From Vibrio mytili (GTDB lineage Bacteria > Pseudomonadota > Gammaproteobacteria > Enterobacterales > Vibrionaceae), in NCBI RefSeq assembly GCF_000830505.1, contig NZ_JXOK01000078.1:1-45967 (forward strand): 45,967 nucleotides of DNA, given 5' to 3'. The position numbers and the translations under genes are program-made. The stretch's first letter is position 1. Each line of letters starts with the position of its first letter. Below the pieces are notes generated by a model. That model saw nothing but the letters and a program-made list of their open reading frames with translations, searched no databases and was not told where the DNA came from. Positions 37,456 to 45,708 of the stretch are shown in pieces.

Positions 37456-37620
37456 TTTTGGGGCAGATATGAGTTTGCCAACATCGCCCCAAATCGATCC
37501 CAATCAGCAAAGAAAACACTACTCCTATAAGAACTATGCTTTTTTTTAGTTCACCCACATATATATTTGATATTGACCATTATGATGAATGTTACACCCT
37601 TGGGGATTCATAACAATAAA
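37456..37620 (-). repeat. Repeat A' (right copy of A, inverted)
   Basis: Reverse-complement homologue of 18901-19075. The 18-base identical block is at 37525-37542. The inner end has a much stronger hairpin than the left copy: CGATTTTGGGGC pairs with GCCCCAAATCG around GATGTTGGCAAACTCATATCT-type loop sequence. Part of a 782-base gene-free gap (37235-38016). Confidence 0.75.
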
Positions 37621-37691
37621 GTTTGTCACTTTTTCTTCTGTCAATTCACTTGGCAGAGGAAAAGTGAAGCGACTACAGCAAACACGCCTTT

Positions 37692-37850
37692 GCCCCAAAG
37701 CGCGTTAACGTAATTACTCAGTGGCGGGTCGTGCCACTGAAATCACCGTACTTTTACTCATGGTTACCAGTTGAGAGGCCGTGACAGAAAACACCCATTT
37801 CCTTTAACTTGTTAACATTCATTCTCCGCATAATTCTACATTCACATATT
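37692..37850 (+). repeat. Repeat B' (right copy of B, inverted)
   Basis: Reverse-complement homologue of 30718-30880, starting GCCCCAAAG and GTTAACGTAATTACTCAGTGG-like. The hairpin arms TCAGTGG (37718-37724) and CCACTGA (37734-37740) are unchanged. It lies only ~70 bases from repeat A', back to back on the minus strand (B' then A'). No gene is seen from here to 38016. Confidence 0.75.
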
Positions 37851-38016
37851 TATGCGAGTGACTACAGTACAGAACCAAGTTAAAGAAGGTATCAATCGTT
37901 TCTTTCCTTAATCTCAGACAGTTTAATTGCGTTAACGGACTTAGAAAGTACAAAGAAGTTGTTCATGCTGAGATAAACCCGCTCCATTTGCACCGACAAG
38001 GAGAGTACTCTTATCA

Positions 38017-38520
38017 TTAGTCAAAGAAATTATAACCAGAGCTGAATGGTTCACCGTTCTTAGAGACTTTATCACTGTTCACAACATATTTAACTTTGGT
38101 CACTTCATCTCTCTCAAAACCTTCAATGATAACAATAGACCCGTTTTTTCTAATGCTTTTTGTACCGCCACAAACATCAAGCCTTTCAGATACAAACTGA
38201 TAATTCTCTTTAAACCTCATAACAGAGTAGACCTCTGCACAAGCGTTACCAGCAGGATAGCCCTTTACTAACACTGAGTGTAATCCCCCTGTGTATCTGG
38301 CAACTCCTAAATCAAAAGTCTTTAGTTCAATGTACTGTTCAGTAGTACCGATGGTTTCATTACCAAAGCTGATTTGGTAATTATGGGTTAAAGACATACT
38401 TTGTCCCAGATCCTTTACTTGAAAAGTACCGAGTTCAGTGTCGATTGTTTGTGTCTCATTAGCAAATACACTTAATGAGCATGTTACAGAAAACAACAGA
38501 GCTAATTTTGATAAATTCAT
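38017..38520 (-). CDS. Secreted or periplasmic hypothetical protein
   Basis: 167 residues from the ATG at 38520, which has a perfect AGGAGG seven bases upstream. A clear signal peptide (MNLSKLALLFSVTCSLSVFA, cut before NETQ) leads into a beta-rich domain with two cysteines (GNACAEVYSV and LDVCGGTKS) that may form a disulphide. Monocistronic. Family not recognised. Confidence 0.7.
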   Translation of the reverse strand: MNLSKLALLFSVTCSLSVFANETQTIDTELGTFQVKDLGQSMSLTHNYQISFGNETIGTTEQYIELKTFDLGVARYTGGLHSVLVKGYPAGNACAEVYSVMRFKENYQFVSERLDVCGGTKSIRKNGSIVIIEGFERDEVTKVKYVVNSDKVSKNGEPFSSGYNFFD

Positions 38521-38769
38521 AACACCTCCTGACAAGAAAAATACACGATATATCATAATGATAGAAAATCAAATGAGTAAGCTCTGCATAATGCTATTTC
38601 TGCACCCAAAGAGCACTCTGCACATTCTTGTCCAGTACCGTTCTCGGTTGTCTTATCAAGCGATGCCATTCTGTGTTTTACAATACCAGAAGTTATCTGA
38701 AGGGTAGATTCCGGCCACAAAGTCTGAATTGTTTCTGTCCAGAAGTGACATACGGTATCTGCTATCAAA

Positions 38770-39264
38770 CTAATTTTCTTTTTTCGTTAATTTGTCTAAG
38801 TATCCCATTGCAAAAGCGGAAAGAACAAAAGTAACGTGAAGTAGTAAGTACCACTTAATCTTTTCATCAGGAATATTCTCTGTGTTCATAAAGACTTTGA
38901 GTAAGTGAATGGAAGAAATAGCCACTATAGAAGCAGACACCTTGTTTTTGAGAGAGCCTGTATCTAACTTGCCCAGCCACATTAACTTATCAGCGTTGTT
39001 ACCAACATCGATTTTAGACACAAAGTTTTCATAACCAGAAAACATAACCATGATAATCAAACCACCCACTAGTGAAATATCTATCAAAGAGAGTGTCACA
39101 AGTATCAAGTCAGTTTCTTTAATCGAAAATATGTTCGGTAAAATATGCCACACTTCTTGGAAAAACTTGATACCTAAAGCAAGAAGTACAAAGCTTAAAC
39201 CCAAGTAAATAGGTGCCATTATCCATCGGGCTGAATACAACAATTTCTCAAACAAACGTTCCAT
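38770..39264 (-). CDS. UPF0114 (YqhA-like) inner-membrane protein
   Basis: 164 residues from the ATG at 39264 (MERLFEKLLYSARWIMAP). UPF0114 hallmarks are visible: SARWIMAPIYLGL, the second helix, LVTLSLIDISLVGGLIIMVMFSGYENFVSKID and a third and fourth hydrophobic segment. The family is conserved in proteobacteria but has no firm function. An in-frame TTG upstream has no ribosome site. Confidence 0.88.
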   Translation of the reverse strand: MERLFEKLLYSARWIMAPIYLGLSFVLLALGIKFFQEVWHILPNIFSIKETDLILVTLSLIDISLVGGLIIMVMFSGYENFVSKIDVGNNADKLMWLGKLDTGSLKNKVSASIVAISSIHLLKVFMNTENIPDEKIKWYLLLHVTFVLSAFAMGYLDKLTKKEN

Positions 39265-39416
39265 AAAACACAACTATCCTTAACTTATTCAATGAATTGG
39301 GAGGTCAGATGATAATGACTTACCGATAGGAAAGAAACATTATTGTAACAGAAAAACCTACTTGATACTGAGGTTCAAGATTCACTTCTGGCTTAGTACT
39401 ATAAGTAACTCCTTTC

Positions 39417-39589
39417 CTATCTATTAAAACTGTTTAAAGAACAATTGCAGAAAGTGGCGCTTAGAGCAATTTGGTTTTCAATTCGCTTGATGACTTGTGA
39501 AATAGCTGACTTACTTTTGTTGCTTTCAATTGCAATGCTGGTCAGAGGCTCATGCTTAGCTAGTTCTTCCAAGATTGATTGAGCTTTAC
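39417..39589 (-). pseudogene. Helix-turn-helix gene tail cut by a Tn3-family end
   Basis: Minus-strand frame of ~57 residues (RKAQSILEELAKHEPLTSIA, then NKSKSAISQVIKRIE) ending at 39417. It resembles the C-terminal helix-turn-helix of a small regulator. It begins exactly where the 38-bp Tn3 repeat starts at 39590, so the 5' part was probably displaced by that insertion. Confidence 0.45.
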
Positions 39590-39627
39590 GGGGTCACACG
39601 ACGATTCGGAAAATATTGTACGCTAAG
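39590..39627 (+). repeat. 38-bp Tn3-family terminal inverted repeat (second unit)
   Basis: GGGGTCACACGACG...AATATTGTACGCTAAG is 38 bp with the GGGGTC start and TACG-TAAG end of Tn3 repeats; the last part matches the repeat at 4977-5014 closely. The five bases outside are TTTAC. The resolvase gene begins 50 bases inside. No partner repeat is seen to the right, so the other end and its transposase lie beyond the window or are lost. Confidence 0.85.
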
Positions 39628-39677
39628 AGCATAACCTTATATTCCTAAAGGAAAAATTTGCTTCGATTAATTCCTTC

Positions 39678-40304
39678 TTACAAAGTGAAGTCTTTGTCAG
39701 AGTTACCCTGCTTTTTGACCTTTGCAATAGTTGATCGGCTACAGCCCAAAAGGTGTTGAATCTGAGACCAACTTTTCCCCTCACTAAGCAAAAGTGCTAC
39801 ATTTTCTCTCAGCTTGAGATCTGGTTTTCTTCCTTGGTACTTACCCAAGGCTTTTGCTTTCTGTATTCCTTGTGCTTGTCTTTTACGTCGAGTCTCATAA
39901 TCATCCCTGGCCATTGCCGCAGCGAGATCAATCATAAACTCAGTGAGCACTTTTGAAATCATAGAACTTTCGGCGTTACCGCTGAGGGCAGCATGAGTCA
40001 TTGGCTGGTCAAGAACAACAATATGAAGTCCCGCATCAACTAATTGATGTTTGAGCAGCTTCCATTGTTCATATGGTAATCTTGATAACCTATCAACCTT
40101 TTCGATAAGCAAAATATCATTTTGGTGAGAATCACCTATTAAACGTGATAGCTCAGCTCTTTCTAGTCTAGAACCTGATTGGTTTTCAATATAGAAACTG
40201 GCAATACGTACACCTTTTTGATTAGCAAACCGCTCTAATTCAGCTTTAGCACGATTAGCATCCTGTTCATCAGTTGATGCTCTTAGGTATCCTCGTATGA
40301 ACAT
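39678..40304 (-). CDS. tnpR: Second Tn3-family resolvase (serine recombinase)
   Basis: 208 residues: YLRASTDEQ with Ser10, ILLIEKVDRLSRLPYEQW, a long E-helix, and a C-terminal helix-turn-helix (LSEGKSWSQIQHLLGCSRSTI). It faces the Tn3 repeat at 39590 and diverges from the toxin-antitoxin genes, as in Tn3 units where a toxin-antitoxin pair sits beside res. The gap 40305-40509 should hold the res site; it contains GAGGTGTACCC, close to AAGGTGTACCC in the first unit's res region. Confidence 0.92.
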   Translation of the reverse strand: MFIRGYLRASTDEQDANRAKAELERFANQKGVRIASFYIENQSGSRLERAELSRLIGDSHQNDILLIEKVDRLSRLPYEQWKLLKHQLVDAGLHIVVLDQPMTHAALSGNAESSMISKVLTEFMIDLAAAMARDDYETRRKRQAQGIQKAKALGKYQGRKPDLKLRENVALLLSEGKSWSQIQHLLGCSRSTIAKVKKQGNSDKDFTL

Positions 40305-40509
40305 TTTTGTTACTTCGGTCTGTTTTAAGTATGGTATTCAATATTAGTTCACATAGGGTATAAAACCAATAATAAACGAACCAGTTTTTCAAAGATGCGA
40401 TATGGTTTGCTTGAGGTGTACCCAATTCAGACTGCCGAGGCATTGCTTAATCATAAAATTTGCGCTTGTTATCTGTAGGGTTGAGTGATTATTAAAGTTG
40501 ACGTGATTG

Positions 40510-40545
40510 TATATAGATAAAAATCTATATAGAATATAGTCTATA
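40510..40545. promoter_or_regulatory. Operator palindromes and promoter of the toxin-antitoxin pair
   Basis: TATATAGAT-AAAA-ATCTATATA (40510-40531) is a perfect palindrome and TATAG-T-CTATA (40535-40545) a second, half-matching one. The latter overlaps a TATACT -10-like box. This is the expected layout for autorepression by the antitoxin or toxin-antitoxin complex. Confidence 0.65.
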
Positions 40546-40566
40546 CTAAGAAAGCAAAGATAAAAC

Positions 40567-40917
40567 ATGTGGAATGTAGTAACTAGACCACTTTTTGACG
40601 AGTGGTTTCTATCACTAGATGAAAGCGATCAAATTAATGTCCGCGCATGCATCCAGGTTCTTCTTGAAAGAGGGCCTCAGCTGAGCAGACCATACGCTGA
40701 CACTGTGGAAGATTCAAAGCACAGCAACATGAAAGAGTTGCGAGTGCAAATCAATGGGAAACCTATACGAGCTTTCTTTGCTTTTGACCCAGAAAGAACA
40801 GGAATTATCTTATGTGGCGGTGAAAAAACTGGCGATAAGAGATTCTACAAAAAGATGATTCCGATTGCTGATGCAGAACTTGATGAGCATTTAGAGGAAC
40901 TTAAAAATGAAAAGTAA
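40567..40917 (+). CDS. higB: HigB/RelE-superfamily toxin
   Basis: 116 residues: WNVVTRPLFDEWFLSL, LERGPQLSRPYADTVEDSKHSNMKELRVQ and IRAFFAFDPERTGIILCGGEKTGDKRFYKKMI are the Gp49-like HigB signature. Such toxins cut mRNA on the ribosome. The antitoxin follows with an 11-base overlap, toxin first, as in higBA. It lies directly beside the res region of the second Tn3 unit, where toxin-antitoxin pairs are a known integral part of Tn3 modules. Confidence 0.88.
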   Translation: MWNVVTRPLFDEWFLSLDESDQINVRACIQVLLERGPQLSRPYADTVEDSKHSNMKELRVQINGKPIRAFFAFDPERTGIILCGGEKTGDKRFYKKMIPIADAELDEHLEELKNEK

Positions 40918-41212
40918 CCCATTAAGCGTACTTGACGCAAAAATGTCACCAGAAGCACTTGCTGCCGCTAAAGAAAAAGCAGCGGATATGCTTCTTGATA
41001 TTCGACTTGCTGAGCTTCGAGAGATCACCCATCTATCTCAAGTAGAAATCGCTAAAGCTATGGGCATTAGCCAGCCATCAGTTGCCAATTTAGAGAAATC
41101 TGGCAAAGATTTACGTCTTAGCTCTCTAAAGAAATACATCGAAGCGACCGGTGGTAAGCTTCGCATTGATGTAGAACTGCCAGACGGAAAACATTTTAGC
41201 TTCCCGGTGTAA
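40907..41212 (+). CDS. higA: HigA-like XRE-family antitoxin
   Basis: 101 residues. Central helix-turn-helix: REITHLSQVEIAKAMG then ISQPSVANLEKSGKDLRLS; then LKKYIEATGGKLRIDVELPDG, typical of HigA partners of Gp49-like toxins. It should neutralise the toxin and repress the operon at the palindromes near 40510-40545. A strong hairpin at 41293-41325 ends the transcript. Confidence 0.88.
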   Translation: MKSNPLSVLDAKMSPEALAAAKEKAADMLLDIRLAELREITHLSQVEIAKAMGISQPSVANLEKSGKDLRLSSLKKYIEATGGKLRIDVELPDGKHFSFPV

Positions 41213-41292
41213 AGCTGGAATGCTTGTCTGAGTTGTATATTAGGTTGCTTGCCCTGCTTGTAGGGACGCAAGTGCGGTAACAAACCATATTA

Positions 41293-41325
41293 AAATGGCA
41301 GCGAAGCATCGGGACGCTGCCATTT
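41293..41325. terminator. Bidirectional terminator between higBA and the ABC-3C operon
   Basis: AAATGGCAGCG (41293-41303) pairs perfectly with CGCTGCCATTT (41315-41325) around an 11-base loop, with A- and T-runs on either side. It lies between convergent operons. The rest of the 312-base gap holds a second inverted repeat at 41383-41428. Confidence 0.8.
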
Positions 41326-41382
41326 CTAACTTAAAAATGCCCCAAAGTAAGTTATGACGGTCAGAAGGTACATTAATAGAGA

Positions 41383-41428
41383 CCTGATTTTGCAATACTT
41401 AACCTAATGAAAGAACGCGCAAAATCAG
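41383..41428. repeat. Inverted repeat CCTGATTTTGC / GCAAAATCAG
   Basis: CTGATTTTGC (41384-41393) and GCAAAATCAG (41419-41428) pair perfectly, with a 25-base spacer and one more mismatched extension (GAC/GATC). It could be an additional terminator for the ABC-3C operon or a leftover element end. Confidence 0.5.
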
Positions 41429-41524
41429 ATCCTATTGTTGTTTGTGACATCCTCTTCAGGATGGTTAACCCATCCATATGAACATCTCGGACGCCCAGCT
41501 CTATTACATTGATATGGGCTGCTT

Positions 41525-43858
41525 TTACAAAGCATCTTTCGCCAATAGCTGCATGTTAAGTGAACTTGTCTTTAAGCCCGCTCTGTTGAACCGATAGCGC
41601 ATGTAAGCAGAGATATCGTCCTCGTGGGATGAGACAATTAGCTGGCAGTGCTTGAGTTCGCAACGGAGTAGATCGGTCAAGGAAGCGATGTTGACTTCAT
41701 CCAGAGATTGAGACGGGTCATCAATCAGGATGAGAGGCACCTGAGCATAGACCTTATTGAGGGAAAGGAAGAAGGCAAGGCTGAGGGCTGACACCTGACC
41801 AGAACTCATAGACATGACTGCGTCGTGTTCAGACTTCTCAGCAGTCAGGAACCTCAACTGCGTACCTTCGCGGCTCTCGATAAACAGGCCCAAGCCACGC
41901 TGATAGTTTTGGATTAACCGGCCACTGTAGATGTGGAATATGAGCTCAATAGCCGAAATTGTCTGGTCGGTATAACTCTGTTCTGTCTTCTTCAAAGTGT
42001 TTCGGAGCTTTTCGATTTTACCTTGAGCTTTTTGGGCCGCCAGGGTTTCTTTTTCGATAAGATTAAGACCGGAAATACAGGTTTGGAGCCTGGAGTTTTG
42101 AGCCTCATTGGCTTTAATCGATATGTACTGTTCTTTGTCTTTTAGGTCTTCAGCCGTGATTATGTAGAAGTCCTGCAGGTCTTTGAAGGCGCTGTTTGTT
42201 GTATCTCGCCAGTCCTCCGGCAGCGCTAAAGCATCAGCTTCAACCTGTTTTTTATTCCTTAGAATCGCTTTGAGCTTTTCAAGCCGCTCATTTACTACGT
42301 CATCAATTTCCGTAAATGAGTCAGTAAATTGAATATTGTCGCTTTGCAGCTTCTCCATTAGCTGGGTTATTGCCGGGAGCCGAAGCTTAATTTTGGTCAG
42401 CTCTGCATGAAGATTTGGTACAAATGTAGGCTTGATAAGTTTCAAACTGTCTTGTATATGGGTGTCAATGAGCTTCAGCTCAGCGTCCATAGCAGTGACA
42501 AGGTTAACTAAGTCCTTACCGTCTTTGCTTAGTGATTCAGAGATCCGCTTGGTTCTTGCTTCAATGGCATCCACCATTGATTTGTGATCTTCCCAGTCCG
42601 CGCCACAGAGGGGGCACAACTGGTCATTGGGATAGGACTTCTTATGTTCATCAATCAGCTGCCTTTTCAGGCGTTCCAATTCGGCTATGACGTTCGCATT
42701 GGCGCTGCTTTTTTCGCGTAGGCTGTTTCGGGATTCAATTTGTAATTCAAACCACTCAAGGCGCCCATCTGCCCAGTTTGGTAGTGCTCGAGCTTCTTCA
42801 AAGCTAATTGCCGTAGCACCGCGTTTGATGATGTTTGCTGAACGTTCTAACTCATCAATCCCCTTCTTGATAGCATCAAGCAAATCAAGCTTGCCAAGAT
42901 CCTTACCAAACTGAGCCAAGCTTCTCAGGGATTCCTCGTTATGATCAATCTCGGCATCAATTGCCTCGTTGTGAACCCTGGTTTTTATCGTGGCTTTGAG
43001 TGGCAGAAGGGTGATAATCTTGCGAACAGATTCCTGGTAGGTAGTATGGTCTAACGCAGAATACGTCGAGAAGAGGTCCTCCTTGTCCCATCCTGGCTGG
43101 ACATCAGTCGTCGAGAGCTTTTTGTACTCAACGATCCCAGCCTCAGCCTGCAATGTGTCTCTTAGGATGGCTATCTCTTCCGTGAGTGTCTCGACTTTTG
43201 CCTTACGCTCAGGATCGTTGATGTACTTTGTAAGTTTACTGTATATGGTGCTGCAGCTTTCGATCTCAGCTTCGATATCGCTGATGTTAAAGAGGTTTCC
43301 TAGTTTATCCTTACGTTCGTCTACTCGAGTGTGTAACAGCCGGTTTTGTCCCTGCTCCAGATAGTTAAGGAAAGAGAAGTTTTCCCTGAAGTTTTTACCG
43401 AAAATTTCGTCAAGGAAGTTGTTGTCGCGCAGATTGATCTTCGTAAAGTCAGATGATTCAAATTCCGGTAGCTCGTAAAGCTTAAAGTTTTCATACTTGT
43501 CTGCACGATTGTTCGCTGGTTTTTTGAATATCGCAGTTGGGCAATGTCTTGCTAAAACAAGTTTACGATCACCATTAATGAATTCAATTTTAATGCAGAG
43601 GTCATTTTCGCCGGAGCGGTTGTTCCAGAAGAGGTTGTCCGCGTAGTCTCTTTTGTTCTTGGTTAGTAAAGTAGAGAATAGGTTTTGTATTCTATTGATC
43701 TGGCCGGTGAGCAGTAGTTCGATGGCGTCGAATATGCTTGTTTTTCCATAACCGTTAGGACCGTCCAGAGTTAGTAAGGACGACTCGCCAAGATCTAAGT
43801 AGATATGCTTGAATGCTTTGAAGCTAGAGACTTCAATCTTGGATATTTGCCAGTTCAT
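41525..43858 (-). CDS. ABC-3C system SbcC/Rad50-like ATPase
   Basis: 777 residues, SMC/Rad50-type ABC ATPase. Walker A GPNGYGKTS is at 33-41; two long coiled-coil arms flank a zinc-hook-like CPLCGADW (Cys415, Cys418); the ABC signature MSSGQVSALS lies near 684 and Walker B LILIDDPSQSLDE near 708, followed by the His-loop region SSHEDD. It is the last gene of a three-gene operon (26-base overlap with the middle gene). ABC-3C systems, defined by Krishnan, Aravind and colleagues, couple such an ATPase to a middle component and an effector and are predicted defence systems. The ATPase probably senses or threads foreign DNA. Confidence 0.85.
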   Translation of the reverse strand: MNWQISKIEVSSFKAFKHIYLDLGESSLLTLDGPNGYGKTSIFDAIELLLTGQINRIQNLFSTLLTKNKRDYADNLFWNNRSGENDLCIKIEFINGDRKLVLARHCPTAIFKKPANNRADKYENFKLYELPEFESSDFTKINLRDNNFLDEIFGKNFRENFSFLNYLEQGQNRLLHTRVDERKDKLGNLFNISDIEAEIESCSTIYSKLTKYINDPERKAKVETLTEEIAILRDTLQAEAGIVEYKKLSTTDVQPGWDKEDLFSTYSALDHTTYQESVRKIITLLPLKATIKTRVHNEAIDAEIDHNEESLRSLAQFGKDLGKLDLLDAIKKGIDELERSANIIKRGATAISFEEARALPNWADGRLEWFELQIESRNSLREKSSANANVIAELERLKRQLIDEHKKSYPNDQLCPLCGADWEDHKSMVDAIEARTKRISESLSKDGKDLVNLVTAMDAELKLIDTHIQDSLKLIKPTFVPNLHAELTKIKLRLPAITQLMEKLQSDNIQFTDSFTEIDDVVNERLEKLKAILRNKKQVEADALALPEDWRDTTNSAFKDLQDFYIITAEDLKDKEQYISIKANEAQNSRLQTCISGLNLIEKETLAAQKAQGKIEKLRNTLKKTEQSYTDQTISAIELIFHIYSGRLIQNYQRGLGLFIESREGTQLRFLTAEKSEHDAVMSMSSGQVSALSLAFFLSLNKVYAQVPLILIDDPSQSLDEVNIASLTDLLRCELKHCQLIVSSHEDDISAYMRYRFNRAGLKTSSLNMQLLAKDAL

Positions 43859-44498
43859 TGTTAATCATTTCCTTGATAATGTCGTCGGCATTTTTGCCTG
43901 TGACTGTCTGGATAGTCGAATACATATCGTTCAGACCGGCTTCTGCAACGGCCTCAGCTGCTTGTAACCTCAAGGACACGAGGTTTCCTTGATGGCTAGG
44001 TAACTCTAAGAAAGGAAGTTTGATAAAGGTCTTCGCCGCGAAGCTGTATTGTGTGGCTACAAGAGGTTTTTCTTTGTAACTAAGAAACTCTTTTTTATCA
44101 GCAATCAAAGTCTCCAGTTTTCTGTAAGTGAAATTGGTGAGAGCGCTTTCTTCCGCTATGCTGTAGTAGAGAACGTATTTTTTATAAAAATGCGGGTCTT
44201 CCTCGATTGCGAAGATTTCTTCTTCGTGATCCTTGAACTCGGCCAGAACGTCAAGGCGATAAATGCAAATCAGATCGCAATTCTTCTTGAAACTTGGGTT
44301 TCTAAGAAATTCATCAGGAGCAAGGTGATTGATTCGGTTATTTAGCTCGGCTGGGTCAGGAAGACCGTCTAAAGTATGTACGACTGCGAATCTAATAGCA
44401 GACCCAGACTCGCGAACATAAAAGCTTGTTGTGTCCAGTTCTCGCTTACTCACAAAGCCATGGGCAACAAGTGCTTCATCAATGAGTTGTTTTATCAT
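43833..44498 (-). CDS. ABC-3C system middle component
   Basis: 221 residues, soluble, mixed alpha/beta. Features that fit the ABC-3C middle component are its place between effector and ATPase genes, overlaps with both (20 and 26 bases), and a C-terminal helical linker (RLQAAEAVAEAGLNDMYS). No catalytic motif is visible. Probably an adaptor linking ATPase activity to the effector. Identity rests mainly on context. Confidence 0.7.
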   Translation of the reverse strand: MIKQLIDEALVAHGFVSKRELDTTSFYVRESGSAIRFAVVHTLDGLPDPAELNNRINHLAPDEFLRNPSFKKNCDLICIYRLDVLAEFKDHEEEIFAIEEDPHFYKKYVLYYSIAEESALTNFTYRKLETLIADKKEFLSYKEKPLVATQYSFAAKTFIKLPFLELPSHQGNLVSLRLQAAEAVAEAGLNDMYSTIQTVTGKNADDIIKEMINNELANIQD

Positions 44499-45708
44499 TC
44501 AGTTGACCCTCTGCGTCCTCTTTTGTCATTACGCTAATGCATAGCGATTTGATGATGTTGCTTTCCAGCTTTTCAGTAGCTGGCTTGTTATCGAAATCAT
44601 CTGAGTTTGTGAATTTTGTATTAAAGGTGAATGAGGCTTCCGCTTTGCTGGCGATTAGATGATTGTACTCAAAAAGTAGTCTCAGCAGATCCCCGTTGTT
44701 TTTCATTTCTCTGATCATGTCAGACTCACACTCCTCGCTTTCATCCACGTCAAGAGCGGTAGGCACGTAGAACCGATTTTCGCTGTCGAGGTAGTGCGGG
44801 AGATGGTTGAATATGGGCTCCACCGAAATAGCTTGGATGAGCTTGGTGTATCGCCTGATGTCGTTCGTCTGAACGTCTTGAAACCGCTCGGATGGCTTCA
44901 TCATCTGGCATAGCGTTTTTAACTCGTTGATGGGCGTTTCGCGTATGTGCTCGCACAAACGCCTAGCTCTCTCATAAGTGGCGTCACTCATTGTTGGTAG
45001 CGCCTGATCTAGCCGTTCTTCTAGGTAGGTTTGAAGCCTGGCCTTCAACTCAACGGTATAGTAGTCGCGATTCTGATAGGGGTTTTCGGTCAGCAATTCC
45101 TCTAGGATATCTTTTGCCTCGATACGGCCTTCGTAAGCAGCTTTGTTTTCTGAAAAGCCGTCCTCTTGATTTAGTTTGTGATTGTGTATTGCCTTGGTAC
45201 TTATTTTTTCTGAGAGTAAGCAATAGTTAAAATTTATGAGATTATCACTGACCGTGATGGACTGTTTCTCACATATATTTTTTATCAGTGCTTTGGTCAG
45301 TCCCTCAATTTCACCCAGTCCACAATGAAAGTTGTCTCCATAGCGGTAGAATTTCACTATTTCTTCGCTAGTCCCTTTGTGATCATCGGTATTATCTAGC
45401 TGTACGGATACGTGAAAGTAACGGGGCGTCCCTTTTATTTTGTCGTGTTCGATCAACGTGGATTGCTCCAGAGCCTTGGAGTAGCCACTACGATATTTAC
45501 TAATCTTCGCTTTTACTTGATGGGCGGTTTGTAGCTTTCCATCTTTATAAATAGCGAAGTCGTCACTACTATCAAGCTGAAGCTCGAAGTCCAAATCACC
45601 ATCATGAATAAGCTTAAGCGAATGATATAGTGCAACTTTTCCTTGATAAACGAACCCGCTCCACGAAGATATCGCGCTGGCTGGGTATTTTTCATCTTCT
45701 TGACTCAC
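44479..45708 (-). CDS. ABC-3C system effector, probable nuclease
   Basis: 409 residues from a GTG at 45708, chosen because AAGGAG lies five bases upstream; ATGs further up lack ribosome sites. The N-terminal ~75 residues look like a restriction-endonuclease fold: SWSGFVYQGKVALYHSL, then DSSDDFAIYKDGKLQTAHQV-K with Asp49/Asp50, Gln64 and Lys66 in the D...QxK arrangement seen in Cap4/DUF4297-type nucleases. The remaining ~300 residues form the helical ABC-3C C-terminal region. First gene of the operon. The nuclease call is from motif order only; YQG-type N-termini are common in ABC-3C effectors. Confidence 0.75.
   Translation of the reverse strand: MSQEDEKYPASAISSWSGFVYQGKVALYHSLKLIHDGDLDFELQLDSSDDFAIYKDGKLQTAHQVKAKISKYRSGYSKALEQSTLIEHDKIKGTPRYFHVSVQLDNTDDHKGTSEEIVKFYRYGDNFHCGLGEIEGLTKALIKNICEKQSITVSDNLINFNYCLLSEKISTKAIHNHKLNQEDGFSENKAAYEGRIEAKDILEELLTENPYQNRDYYTVELKARLQTYLEERLDQALPTMSDATYERARRLCEHIRETPINELKTLCQMMKPSERFQDVQTNDIRRYTKLIQAISVEPIFNHLPHYLDSENRFYVPTALDVDESEECESDMIREMKNNGDLLRLLFEYNHLIASKAEASFTFNTKFTNSDDFDNKPATEKLESNIIKSLCISVMTKEDAEGQLNDKTTH

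Noticed and set aside
38553..38768. 71-codon minus-strand frame
   Set aside because: Not supported by a ribosome site; lies between two genes with good starts.
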